DNA of 64,000 bases, taken from positions 2,790,001 to 2,854,000 of the forward strand of contig NC_014306.1 in the NCBI RefSeq assembly GCF_000196615.1, in the 5' to 3' direction. The translations under genes were made by a program, and so were the position numbers. Origin of the DNA: Erwinia billingiae Eb661 (GTDB lineage: Bacteria; Pseudomonadota; Gammaproteobacteria; Enterobacterales; Enterobacteriaceae). The first letter of the stretch is position 1; every line of letters begins with the position of its first letter. The notes under the pieces were generated by a model. The model was given only the letters and a program-made list of their open reading frames with translations. It ran no database searches and was not told the DNA's origin. Shown here one piece after another: positions 56,108-64,000 of the stretch.

Positions 56108-56752
56108 TTAAAACCCGAGGCTGTCCAGTAAATCGTCCACCTGATCCTGATTCGCTACCACGCCAGGCGCGGTACCGTTAATCTGCGGACCATTGAGCAA
56201 GCTGTCCACATCCTTCTTCGGACGGGAAGCCTGTTCTGGCATGTTATCCAGCAGCACCATTAACAGCTGGCGCTCGATTTCCTGGATAACGTCCATCATG
56301 CGCTTGATCACCTGACCGGTCAGGTCCTGGAAATCCTGTGCCATCATGATTTCCATCAACTGTGCGTTGGTGAAAGAGGTGTGTTCAGGCACAGACTGCA
56401 GATAGCCACGGGTATCCGAAACCAGAGAGCGGGCATCCGCCAGTTCGATAGGATTTTCAAACCATTCATCCCAACGGCCTTTCAGCGCCTTCGCTCCATC
56501 TTCCATCAGCGTCTGACGTGGCTGTGAAGCTTCCACGCAGTTCAACGCGCGTTCTGCCGCCTGAGCGGTCATTTGCACTACGTAATCCAGGCGGTCGCGG
56601 GCATCCGGAATTGCTTCCGCCGCTTCAGCAATAGCTTGATCCAGTCCCAATTCACGCAGGCTGTCGCGCAACATCCGCGTCAGCGAACCAATTCGGGAGA
56701 TAATGTCGTTGGCAGAAGCCGCATCAACATTTGGTGTCGGAAGTGTGCTCAT
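56108..56752 (-). CDS. cheZ: CheZ, CheY-P phosphatase
   Basis: Accelerates dephosphorylation of CheY-P and so ends the tumble signal. The 214-residue product (E. coli 214) has the long helical hairpin with the catalytic Gln in [18 protein letters not shown] near residue 140-157. The C-terminal peptide [13 protein letters not shown] is the CheY-binding tail. It follows cheY by 9 bases and starts after AAGGAG. Confidence 0.96.
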   Translation of the reverse strand: MSTLPTPNVDAASANDIISRIGSLTRMLRDSLRELGLDQAIAEAAEAIPDARDRLDYVVQMTAQAAERALNCVEASQPRQTLMEDGAKALKGRWDEWFENPIELADARSLVSDTRGYLQSVPEHTSFTNAQLMEIMMAQDFQDLTGQVIKRMMDVIQEIERQLLMVLLDNMPEQASRPKKDVDSLLNGPQINGTAPGVVANQDQVDDLLDSLGF

Positions 56753-56761
56753 CTCGGCTCC

Positions 56762-57151
56762 TTACATACCCAGCTTTTCGAAGATTTTGCCTAACTTCTC
56801 TTCAAGGGTCGCTGCTGTAAAAGGTTTAACGACGTAGCCGCTGGCACCAGCCTGAGCAGCCGCAATAATGTTCTCTTTTTTGGCTTCCGCCGTGACCATC
56901 AACACCGGTAACTTGGCCATAGCCGCATCGGCACGGATGGTCTTCAGCAGTTCCAGACCGTCCATGTTGGGCATGTTCCAGTCAGACACCACGAAATCAA
57001 ATCCACCGGCACGCAGCTTGTGCAGCGCATCCACACCATCTTCAGCTTCTTCAACGTTGTTGAAGCCGAGTTCTTTTAACAGGTTACGGACGATACGACG
57101 CATCGTGTTGAAGTCGTCGACCACCAGAAACCGCATATTTTTATCAACCAT
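56762..57151 (-). CDS. cheY: CheY, chemotaxis response regulator
   Basis: Single-domain receiver that binds the flagellar switch when phosphorylated. The 129-residue product has Asp12, Asp13, the phosphorylated Asp57 ([10 protein letters not shown]), Thr87 (VTAEAKK) and Lys109 (YVVKPF), all in E. coli register. The ATG at 57151 is preferred; a GTG two codons upstream is in frame. Part of the tap-cheRBYZ run. Confidence 0.97.
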   Translation of the reverse strand: MVDKNMRFLVVDDFNTMRRIVRNLLKELGFNNVEEAEDGVDALHKLRAGGFDFVVSDWNMPNMDGLELLKTIRADAAMAKLPVLMVTAEAKKENIIAAAQAGASGYVVKPFTAATLEEKLGKIFEKLGM

Positions 57152-57193
57152 ACCCACTCCCGTTTTTTTGTAGCCCGCTGGACGGGCGCTGCG

Positions 57194-58243
57194 TTAAATA
57201 CGTAATGCCTGTCCGGCGCTAATTTTGGCCAGCATGTGCTGACTGATTTGGTGAAGATCCACCACTTCACTGGCTCCCCCGAGGGCGATTGCCTCTCTTG
57301 GCATGCCAAATACCACACAACTTGCTTCGTTCTGGGCGATGGTCCAGGCACCTGCCTTGTTCATCGCCAGCAATCCGGCGGCACCGTCGTTACCCATACC
57401 GGTCAGGATCACCCCGACGGCGTTACGACCGGCATACTGCGCCACCGACTTAAATAAGACGTCGACCGACGGTTTATGACGATTGACCGGCGGTCCTTCG
57501 TTCAGTTTGACCTGATAGTTCGCCCCGCTGCGCACCAGCTCAAGGTGCATGGCACCCGGCGCGATGTACGCGTGGCCTGGCAGAATACGCTCACCATCTT
57601 CCGCTTCTTTCACCGTGATCTGACAGAGCTTGTTCAGGCGCTCGGCAAATGAACGGGTGAAGCCGGGTGGCATATGCTGAGTAATCAACAGTGCCGGGCT
57701 GGTCGCCGGTAACGGCTGCAGCACATGGCGAATCGCTTCGGTTCCGCCGGTTGAAGCGCCAATGGCGATCAGCTTTTCACTGCTCAGCAACGGCCCCGCT
57801 TTCAGCATCACCGGCGCAGGCTGCGCGCCGCGCGCATGCAGTTTTGCTCGGGAGGCCGCGCGGACCTTATCGGCAATCATCTGGCTGTAGGCCAGCATCC
57901 CTTCACGGATCCCCAGCGACGGCTTGGTAACGAAGTCCACGGCACCCAGCTCCAGCGCACGCAGCGTCACTTCCGATCCCTTCCCGGTCAGCGACGACAC
58001 CATCACCACCGGCATCGGCCGCAGGCGCATCAGCTTTTCCAGAAAATCCAGTCCGTCCATGCGTGGCATTTCCACATCCAGCGTCAGCACGTCCGGGTTA
58101 AATTCTTTGATCATGTCCCTTGCCACTAAAGGATCCGGTGCCGAGGCGACCATCTCCATATCTGCATGGCTGTTAATGATTTCTGTCATCAGCTGTCGCA
58201 TCAATGCAGAGTCATCAACACATAACACTCTGATTTTTCCCAT
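57194..58243 (-). CDS. cheB: CheB, receptor methylesterase/deamidase
   Basis: Removes methyl groups from, and deamidates, chemoreceptor glutamates/glutamines. The 349-residue product has an N-terminal receiver domain with Asp56 ([12 protein letters not shown]), a linker, and a C-terminal esterase domain with catalytic Ser164 ([10 protein letters not shown]), His in ITQHMPPGF and Asp in GMGNDGAAG. It overlaps cheR by one base. Confidence 0.96.
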   Translation of the reverse strand: MGKIRVLCVDDSALMRQLMTEIINSHADMEMVASAPDPLVARDMIKEFNPDVLTLDVEMPRMDGLDFLEKLMRLRPMPVVMVSSLTGKGSEVTLRALELGAVDFVTKPSLGIREGMLAYSQMIADKVRAASRAKLHARGAQPAPVMLKAGPLLSSEKLIAIGASTGGTEAIRHVLQPLPATSPALLITQHMPPGFTRSFAERLNKLCQITVKEAEDGERILPGHAYIAPGAMHLELVRSGANYQVKLNEGPPVNRHKPSVDVLFKSVAQYAGRNAVGVILTGMGNDGAAGLLAMNKAGAWTIAQNEASCVVFGMPREAIALGGASEVVDLHQISQHMLAKISAGQALRI

Positions 58244-59115
58244 TATCTTTCCTTAGTCAGTCCGTAGACTGTCTGGCCGCGCAGATAGAACTCTTTACTG
58301 ATCTGGCTAAAGTTCTCGGAGTGACCGGCGAACAGGATCCCGCCGGGTTTCAACATCGAGACAAAACGCCGTAAGATCTTTTCCTGTGTTTCTTTATCGA
58401 AATAGATCATCACATTACGGCAAAAAATGGCGTCGAACGGGCCCGGTAGCGCCCAGTCGCTGCCCAGCAGATTCAGCTGAGCAAAATTAATGGTGTTGGC
58501 CAGCTCGGGGCGGACTCTTACCATCCCGGAATGCGGGCCGGTGCCCCGGAAGAAGAAACGTTGCAGCTGCTGTGGAGACAGCGTGCGTAACTCTTCCTGG
58601 CGATACACACCGCTCAGCGCCTTCTCCAGCACCTGCGTATCAATGTCGCTGGCATGGACCTGGAATTTCCCCGGCCCTGCGCCCAGCGTTTCCGCCAGCG
58701 TCATGGCGATGGAGTACGGCTCTTCACCCGTTGAGGCCGCCGCACACCAGACGTTAAAACTGCCCGCCCGGCGTTTGGCGTGATCGGCCAGAATCGGGAA
58801 GTGGTGCGCCTCACGGAAAAATGCCGTCAGGTTAGTGGTCAGCGAGTTAATAAACGCCTGCCACTCCGGGCTGTTGGAATCACTCTCCAGCAGCGCAAGG
58901 TAACGACCAAAATCGTCGATACCCAACATCCGCAACCGCCGGACCAGCCGGTTGTAAACCATCTCCCGCTTGTGATCGGCGAGAACGATGCCAGCACGCT
59001 GGTAGATCAACTGACTGATACGCTTAAAGTGCGTATCCGATAACGGCAGGCGCTGAACCATCTGGGACAGCAGCGTGGCGTTCTCCTGCGGGGCTAACAA
59101 CGTCGATTTTTTCAT
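58243..59115 (-). CDS. cheR: CheR, receptor methyltransferase
   Basis: Methylates chemoreceptor glutamates with SAM for adaptation. The 290-residue product (E. coli 286) has the helical N-terminal domain and the SAM domain with [18 protein letters not shown] near residues 120-137 and [11 protein letters not shown] near 230. It binds NWETF tails of major receptors, which two of the three receptors in this window carry. Confidence 0.96.
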   Translation of the reverse strand: MKKSTLLAPQENATLLSQMVQRLPLSDTHFKRISQLIYQRAGIVLADHKREMVYNRLVRRLRMLGIDDFGRYLALLESDSNSPEWQAFINSLTTNLTAFFREAHHFPILADHAKRRAGSFNVWCAAASTGEEPYSIAMTLAETLGAGPGKFQVHASDIDTQVLEKALSGVYRQEELRTLSPQQLQRFFFRGTGPHSGMVRVRPELANTINFAQLNLLGSDWALPGPFDAIFCRNVMIYFDKETQEKILRRFVSMLKPGGILFAGHSENFSQISKEFYLRGQTVYGLTKER

Positions 59116-59159
59116 GTAGGGCTACCCTGCAACGTACTGATTAAGGGGGTAAAACACAG

Positions 59160-60746
59160 CTATATTCCCTGTATGCCGTCCGGATAACCTGGCTGGCCTT
59201 CTGCGTCCAGTGTAAATCTGGTCACCGTGCCCGTCAGATGGTCAGCTTGAGCTTCAAGGGCTTCTGTGGCTGCTGCCGCTTCCTCTACCAGCGCGGCGTT
59301 CTGTTGTGTTACCTGATCCATCTGGCTGACTGCCTGTGCAACCTGCTCAATGCCGCGACGCTGTTCATCAGAGGCTGAAGCTATTTCGCCCATGATGTCG
59401 TTGACGCGCGTCACCGACTGCACAATCTCGTCCATGGTTTCGCCCGCTGAAGCCACCAGCACCGCGCCCTGATCGACGCGATCCACCGACGCTTCAATCA
59501 GCGCTTTAATCTCTTTTGCCGCCTGCGCGCTACGTTGCGCCAGGTTGCGAACTTCGCCGGCGACCACCGCAAAGCCTCTGCCCTGCTCGCCAGCGCGTGC
59601 CGCTTCCACCGCGGCATTCAGCGCCAGGATGTTGGTCTGGAACGCGATGCCGTCAATCACCCCGGTGATATCGCCAATTTTCTTCGAGCTGCTGGCAATC
59701 TCACTCATGGTGGTGACCACTTTGCCGGTCAACTGGCCGCCTTTATGGGCGGTGGTTGAGGCCTCTTTTGCCAGCTGAGAAGCCTGGCGGGCATTTTCGG
59801 CATTGCCGGTCACGGTGGCGGTCAGCTGCTCCATACTGGCGGCGGTTTCGGCCAGTGACGCAGCCTGCTGCTCGGTACGGGCAGACAAATCGTTGTTGCC
59901 GGACGCAATCTCACGGATGCCGGTGTGCATGGCGTGCGTGCCATCACGTACGCTGCTGACCGTCTCTGCCAAGGATTTCTGCATGGCGTTGAGGCTGATA
60001 AACAGCTGGCTGAGCTCATTACGCCCTTCCGTTTCGATGGTGCCGCCCAGGTTGCCCGAGGCGATACGTTCAAAGTGGCCACGCATTCTGGACAGTGGCG
60101 CGATAACCGCACGGCGCACCCACCAGATACCGCTGAAGGTCACTAACAGGCAGAGCACCACCGCCACGATAAAGATAATTTTCGACTGGGCATAAAAGCC
60201 TTTCCCGGCCTGGTTAGCGTGTTCGCGCAGCAGATCAATGTGCTTCATCCACTGGTTGTACTGAACCTGAAATTTGTCCTGCTTGCCCTGCGTCGGCGAG
60301 TCGAGGAAGTCCTGTAACTGGTAATTCTGTAAATAGGCAATCAGCTGAGAAAGTTCGTGGGCATAAACGTCATAGGCCTCATTCATCGACTTTTTCAGCG
60401 CGCCACCTGCCGGTGTGGTTTCCGGGATAGCGTTGAAGCGCTTAAAAGCATTATCGGCAGCATTCAGATCTTCCTGAGCCTTTGCCATCAAACTTGTTAC
60501 CTGGTCACGCGGTAAACTCAGTGCGGCACGCGTTCCGGCGCGGCTCAGGGTGACGCGAGCGCTCAGTAAGGCCGCCCAGGTTTCGCCCAGCGCTTCACGC
60601 TGATTACTGCTGACTTCGACGTCCTGCAAGTTGCGGGCATCAAGGCGGAAAGAATTAAAAGACAAACCGTTACCGACAATCTGCATCACGCAGAACAACC
60701 CCAACAGCAGGAAAATTGCGGTAGAAATACGTATACGACTCACCAT
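59160..60746 (-). CDS. tap: Tap-like methyl-accepting chemotaxis protein
   Basis: A 528-residue chemoreceptor. Membrane helix 1 lies near residues 7-28, the four-helix periplasmic domain to about 188, helix 2 near 190-212, then HAMP and the cytoplasmic signalling hairpin with the conserved tip [21 protein letters not shown] region. The start [13 protein letters not shown] and tip-flanking EEQ-like [18 protein letters not shown] resemble E. coli Tap. Like Tap it lacks the C-terminal NWETF CheR/CheB tether (it ends DGIQGI). The ligand is not predictable; Tap senses dipeptides through DppA. ATG 60746 follows GGAGGC. Confidence 0.88.
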   Translation of the reverse strand: MVSRIRISTAIFLLLGLFCVMQIVGNGLSFNSFRLDARNLQDVEVSSNQREALGETWAALLSARVTLSRAGTRAALSLPRDQVTSLMAKAQEDLNAADNAFKRFNAIPETTPAGGALKKSMNEAYDVYAHELSQLIAYLQNYQLQDFLDSPTQGKQDKFQVQYNQWMKHIDLLREHANQAGKGFYAQSKIIFIVAVVLCLLVTFSGIWWVRRAVIAPLSRMRGHFERIASGNLGGTIETEGRNELSQLFISLNAMQKSLAETVSSVRDGTHAMHTGIREIASGNNDLSARTEQQAASLAETAASMEQLTATVTGNAENARQASQLAKEASTTAHKGGQLTGKVVTTMSEIASSSKKIGDITGVIDGIAFQTNILALNAAVEAARAGEQGRGFAVVAGEVRNLAQRSAQAAKEIKALIEASVDRVDQGAVLVASAGETMDEIVQSVTRVNDIMGEIASASDEQRRGIEQVAQAVSQMDQVTQQNAALVEEAAAATEALEAQADHLTGTVTRFTLDAEGQPGYPDGIQGI

Positions 60747-60759
60747 CAAAGCCTCCAGG

Positions 60760-60786
60760 TTTTGCCGCCCAAGATGAGCGGCAAAA
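60760..60786 (-). promoter_or_regulatory. Hairpin just before the tap-like ribosome site
   Basis: TTTTGCCGC and GCGGCAAAA form a perfect 9-bp stem around nine bases in the 47-base gap between the two receptor genes. On the minus strand it ends two bases before the GGAGG ribosome site. It could set the relative yield of the two receptors by stabilising or attenuating mRNA; this is inference. Confidence 0.55.
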
Positions 60787-60793
60787 AAGTCTG

Positions 60794-62473
60794 TTAGAAA
60801 GTTTCCCAATTATCGTTGGATGTCGGTGCGGCCAGCGCTTTACGCGGTGCGGCTGCCGGCATTAACAGTGGGTTTTTATTTGCCTTACTGGTATTAACGG
60901 CCTGGATGACATTTTCTTTACGAATTCTGAATACGGCGACCGCCTGCGTCAGTCTGCTGGCCTGTTCTTCCAGCGCGGCGGCGGCGGCCGCAGACTCTTC
61001 CACCAGCGAGGCGTTCTGCTGGGTGACGCGGTCCATCTCGGTCACGGCGGTGCCCACCTGGTCGATACCCTTGCTCTGCTCGTCCGACGCCGAGGCGATT
61101 TCGCCCATGATGTCGGTGACGCGGGTCACCGCGCTGACGATGTCGGCCATGGTCTCTCCGGCGCTTTCCACCAGCACCGAGCCGGTATCGACGCGGGCCA
61201 CGGAGTCTTCAATCAGCCCTTTGATCTCTTTTGCCGCCTGCGCACTGCGCTGGGCCAGGTTACGCACTTCACCTGCCACCACCGCGAAGCCACGTCCCTG
61301 CTCACCGGCACGGGCGGCTTCCACCGCAGCGTTCAGCGCCAGGATATTGGTCTGGAAGGCAATGCCGTCGATGACGCTGGTAATGTCAGCAATCTTCTTC
61401 GAGCTTCCGGCGATGTCGTTCATGGTTTTCACCACACCATCCACCACCTTGCCACCTTTCTGCGCGGTTTCAGAGGCGCTGAGCGCCAGCTGAGAGGCCT
61501 GACGGGCGTTCTCGGCGTTCTGCTTCACCGTGGCGGTCAGCTGCTCCATACTGGCGGCAGTTTGCTCCAGCGAGGCCGCCTGCTGTTCGGTACGCGAGGA
61601 GAGATCGTTATTGCCGGCGGAGATTTCGCTGGCGCCGGTATAAATCGCATCGGAACCGTCGCGGACATCGCTGACCGTGCGGACCAGCGACTGCTGCATT
61701 TCACGCAGGCTGTCGGCCAGCTGGGTCATTTCGTTGCGCCCTTCTGACTCGATTGACTGGGTCAGATCGCCGCTGGCGATATGGCGGATATGTTCGATAT
61801 TGGTGCGTAACGGACGCAGCAGGATTTTATAGATGCCGCTCCAGGCCAGCGCGATCACCAGCAGAGAGATCACCAGCACCGCAAACAGCAGCCACAGAGT
61901 ATGCTCGTAAGCGCGACTGTTGGCCTCAACGCCCTCGGCGGTCAGCTGGTTATTGGTTTCCAGCCAGTCGTTATAGGTTTTTTCAAACTGATTCTGGTAG
62001 CTCTGGGTTGGCTGAGCGATAAAGTCGGTGAACTTGCCGGTCTGCATCATCACAATCAGGTCGGCCAGCGCATCGTGGAGCTGCTTGTAATTGGCATGCA
62101 GCTGCTTGACGTTCTCGGCGGTTTTGCCCTTCTCGGACAGGTTGGAATCAAATACCGCCATCGATTTGTCGGCGATATCCAGCTCTTGCTGTACCAGCAC
62201 CAGCAGTTCCTTCACCGTGGCACCCGAACCCATTTGATTGGCATCCTGCAGGTAGCGGATACCGGCGCGGTTCAGGGTATTACGCGCCTGAACCAGAGAG
62301 ACCCAGGAGGTGCCCATTGACTGCTGTAACGCGCGCAGACGCTGGTTAAACGCAAAATTATCTTTGTCATTCTTGACCGTATGGAAAAACAATCCGCCGG
62401 TGCCAAACTGCAGCAACGCAAACAGCACCAGTACGCTGACCAGGCCGGTAACAACCTTTATCCGTTTGAACAT
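60794..62473 (-). CDS. Tsr-like methyl-accepting chemotaxis protein
   Basis: A 559-residue chemoreceptor close to E. coli Tsr in start ([11 protein letters not shown]), length and the periplasmic helix [11 protein letters not shown], which contains the Arg64/Asn68-type amino-acid ligand residues. In the second ligand helix FIAQPTQ replaces FFDQPTQ: Thr156 is kept and Phe152 becomes Ile. HAMP, methylation helices and the signalling tip are intact, and it ends in the NWETF tether. Serine or another amino acid is the likely ligand. A canonical FliA promoter precedes it. ATG 62473 follows GAGG. Confidence 0.88.
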   Translation of the reverse strand: MFKRIKVVTGLVSVLVLFALLQFGTGGLFFHTVKNDKDNFAFNQRLRALQQSMGTSWVSLVQARNTLNRAGIRYLQDANQMGSGATVKELLVLVQQELDIADKSMAVFDSNLSEKGKTAENVKQLHANYKQLHDALADLIVMMQTGKFTDFIAQPTQSYQNQFEKTYNDWLETNNQLTAEGVEANSRAYEHTLWLLFAVLVISLLVIALAWSGIYKILLRPLRTNIEHIRHIASGDLTQSIESEGRNEMTQLADSLREMQQSLVRTVSDVRDGSDAIYTGASEISAGNNDLSSRTEQQAASLEQTAASMEQLTATVKQNAENARQASQLALSASETAQKGGKVVDGVVKTMNDIAGSSKKIADITSVIDGIAFQTNILALNAAVEAARAGEQGRGFAVVAGEVRNLAQRSAQAAKEIKGLIEDSVARVDTGSVLVESAGETMADIVSAVTRVTDIMGEIASASDEQSKGIDQVGTAVTEMDRVTQQNASLVEESAAAAAALEEQASRLTQAVAVFRIRKENVIQAVNTSKANKNPLLMPAAAPRKALAAPTSNDNWETF

Positions 62474-62506
62474 GACTACCTCAGGAAGGGGAAACAACTG
62501 GCACTG

Positions 62507-62533
62507 TTATCGGCAAAGGGAATGGGATCTTTA
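62507..62533 (-). promoter_or_regulatory. FliA (sigma-28) promoter of the receptor/che operon
   Basis: On the minus strand TAAAGATC, 11 bases, then GCCGATAA. The -10 is identical to the sigma-28 consensus and the -35 matches TAAAGTTT at six of eight. The spacing is exact, and transcription would start about 30 bases before the Tsr-like gene. Confidence 0.92.
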
Positions 62534-62597
62534 TGCAGATATCCGCCGATCGCTCAGCGGATAATCTTATGACGGCATTTTTACTGCGCAGAGCGGA

Positions 62598-64000
62598 TTA
62601 AAAGGTTTCCCAGTTGCTGTCCGAGGCAACCGGCGCGGAGGCTTTGCGCGCCACCGGCGATGCTGCCCGTTTCACGGTGCTGGCTTTCGCCGCCGGTGTG
62701 AAACCGGACTCTTTGCGCACGCGGAATACCGCGACGGCCTGCGTCAGACGGCTGGCCTGATCTTCCAGCGCGGCGGCCGCCGTGGCGGATTCTTCCACCA
62801 GCGAGGCGTTCTGCTGCGTCACGCGGTCCATTTCGGTCACGGCGGTGCCCACCTGGTCGATGCCTTTGCTCTGTTCATCAGAAGCAGAGGCAATCTCGCC
62901 CATAATGTCGGTCACGCGGGTCACGGCGCTGACGATATCCGCCATGGTTTCGCCTGCGGTACCCACCAGCACGGTGCCGCTGTCAACGCGCGCCACGGAG
63001 TCTTCAATCAGCCCTTTGATCTCTTTCGCCGCCTGCGCACTGCGCTGGGCAAGGTTACGCACTTCACCGGCAACCACTGCGAAGCCACGACCCTGCTCGC
63101 CGGCACGCGCCGCTTCCACCGCAGCGTTCAGCGCCAGGATGTTGGTCTGGAAAGCAATCCCGTCGATCACGCTGGTAATGTCAGCAATTTTCTTCGAACT
63201 GCCGGCAATGTCGCTCATGGTTTTCACCACGCCATCCACCACCTTGCCGCCTTTCAGCGCGGTTTCAGACGCGCTAAGCGCCAGCTGAGAGGCCTGACGG
63301 GCGTTTTCGGCGTTCTGCTTCACGGTGGCGGTTAACTGCTCCATGCTGGCCGCGGTTTCTTCCAGCGAGGCAGCCTGTTGCTCGGTACGGGCAGACAGAT
63401 CGTTATTGCCGGCGGCAATTTCACTGGCACCGGTATAGATCGCATCGGAACCATCGCGTACGTCGCTAACGGTACGCACCAGCGACTGCTGCATCTCCAG
63501 CAAACTGTTTGCCAGCTGGGCCATTTCATTACGGCCTTCTACTTCGATGGTATGCGTCAGGTCGCCGCCCGCAATGTGGCTGATGTGGGCAATGTTGTTC
63601 TGTAATGGCGTAATCAGGATCTTGCGCAGGCCCACCCAGCACAGGGCGATCAGCGCGACAACCAGTACCATGATGGTGCCAATCACCCACAGCATTTTGC
63701 TGTACGCCGCTTCGTTGGCCTGCACGCCCTGCACGGTGATTTCATTCAGGGCCGTACGCCACAGGGTATAGGCCTGCTGCATATCATTCTGCTTCTGCTC
63801 GATGTTCAGTTTGAACATCTCAGGCAGCTGCTTGCTCTGCATCAAATCCAGCATGGTCGACAGCGCATTGGAATAGCTGACGTAGTTCTGCTCAAGGTCA
63901 TCAACCACTTTCGGGTCAACACCCTTGGTGTTCGGGATGGCTTGATAGCGCGCGTAAGATTTGTCGGCATCAGCCAGCAGTTTCTTACCCTGATCGGAAA
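62598..64000 (-). CDS. Methyl-accepting chemotaxis protein, 5' truncated by window
   Basis: The frame is open to the right edge, so the start and the first membrane helix lie outside. About 467 residues are visible: the end of the periplasmic domain, membrane helix 2 ([20 protein letters not shown]), HAMP, the signalling hairpin and a C-terminal NWETF tether. The cytoplasmic part is almost identical to that of the neighbouring Tsr-like receptor, while the periplasmic part differs, as expected for a receptor of the same origin with another ligand. Ligand unknown. Confidence 0.9.
   Translation of the reverse strand, partial: SDQGKKLLADADKSYARYQAIPNTKGVDPKVVDDLEQNYVSYSNALSTMLDLMQSKQLPEMFKLNIEQKQNDMQQAYTLWRTALNEITVQGVQANEAAYSKMLWVIGTIMVLVVALIALCWVGLRKILITPLQNNIAHISHIAGGDLTHTIEVEGRNEMAQLANSLLEMQQSLVRTVSDVRDGSDAIYTGASEIAAGNNDLSARTEQQAASLEETAASMEQLTATVKQNAENARQASQLALSASETALKGGKVVDGVVKTMSDIAGSSKKIADITSVIDGIAFQTNILALNAAVEAARAGEQGRGFAVVAGEVRNLAQRSAQAAKEIKGLIEDSVARVDSGTVLVGTAGETMADIVSAVTRVTDIMGEIASASDEQSKGIDQVGTAVTEMDRVTQQNASLVEESATAAAALEDQASRLTQAVAVFRVRKESGFTPAAKASTVKRAASPVARKASAPVASDSNWETF

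Overview
The window is a 64 kb piece of an enterobacterial chromosome. Gene content and order follow the Escherichia coli region from letB (yebT) through rsmF, pphA, copDC (yebZ/yobA), holE, exoX, ptrB, purT, eda, zwf, hexR, pykA, lpxM, mepM, znu, ruv, aspS, cmoAB, cutC and argS to flhBAE and the chemotaxis genes. A desferrioxamine-type dfoJAC operon plus an MdfA-type exporter sits between pykA and lpxM. That, with the absence of edd next to eda, points to the Erwinia/Pantoea group (Erwiniaceae). The genus is inferred from remembered families, not from a database search.

Layout. 1-4.9 kb: the end of letA, then letB, rsmF and pphA. 4.9-8.0 kb: an accessory stretch with two small unknown proteins, a metallo-beta-lactamase-fold hydrolase, a PLP-dependent serine/threonine dehydratase-like enzyme and a small membrane protein. 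7.99-8.09 kb: the sigma-S small RNA SdsR. 8.2-14.6 kb: yebY-copD-copC (copper), holE, yobB, exoX, ptrB, yebE. 14.9-22.7 kb: a sugar-phosphate isomerase-like gene, SOS gene yebG, purT, then the central carbon block eda, zwf, hexR, pykA. 22.8-29.7 kb: the siderophore locus, with a Fur-type box over its promoter, a long leader, dfoJ, dfoA, dfoC (acyltransferase fused to NIS synthetase) and, after two hairpins, the exporter.

29.8-44.3 kb: lpxM and mepM (envelope), znuA divergent from znuCB with a Zur box between them, ruvAB with a LexA box, ruvC-yebC-nudB-aspS, yecD, yecE, yecN, cmoA-cmoB. 44.3-50.5 kb: a variable stretch (RhtB/LysE exporter, gldA, a secreted unknown, cutC, a PatB-type C-S lyase, yecM, a small membrane protein). 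50.5-64 kb: argS, then flhBAE, cheRBYZ and three tandem chemoreceptor genes, the last cut by the window end. A canonical FliA promoter precedes the Tsr-like receptor.

No tRNA, rRNA, insertion sequence, prophage or CRISPR array was seen. Most of the window is ordinary conserved core. The items most worth following up are the dfo leader and the dfoC-dfoS junction hairpins, eda without edd, SdsR next to a rearranged flank, the uncharacterised small proteins, and the near-duplicate receptor genes.
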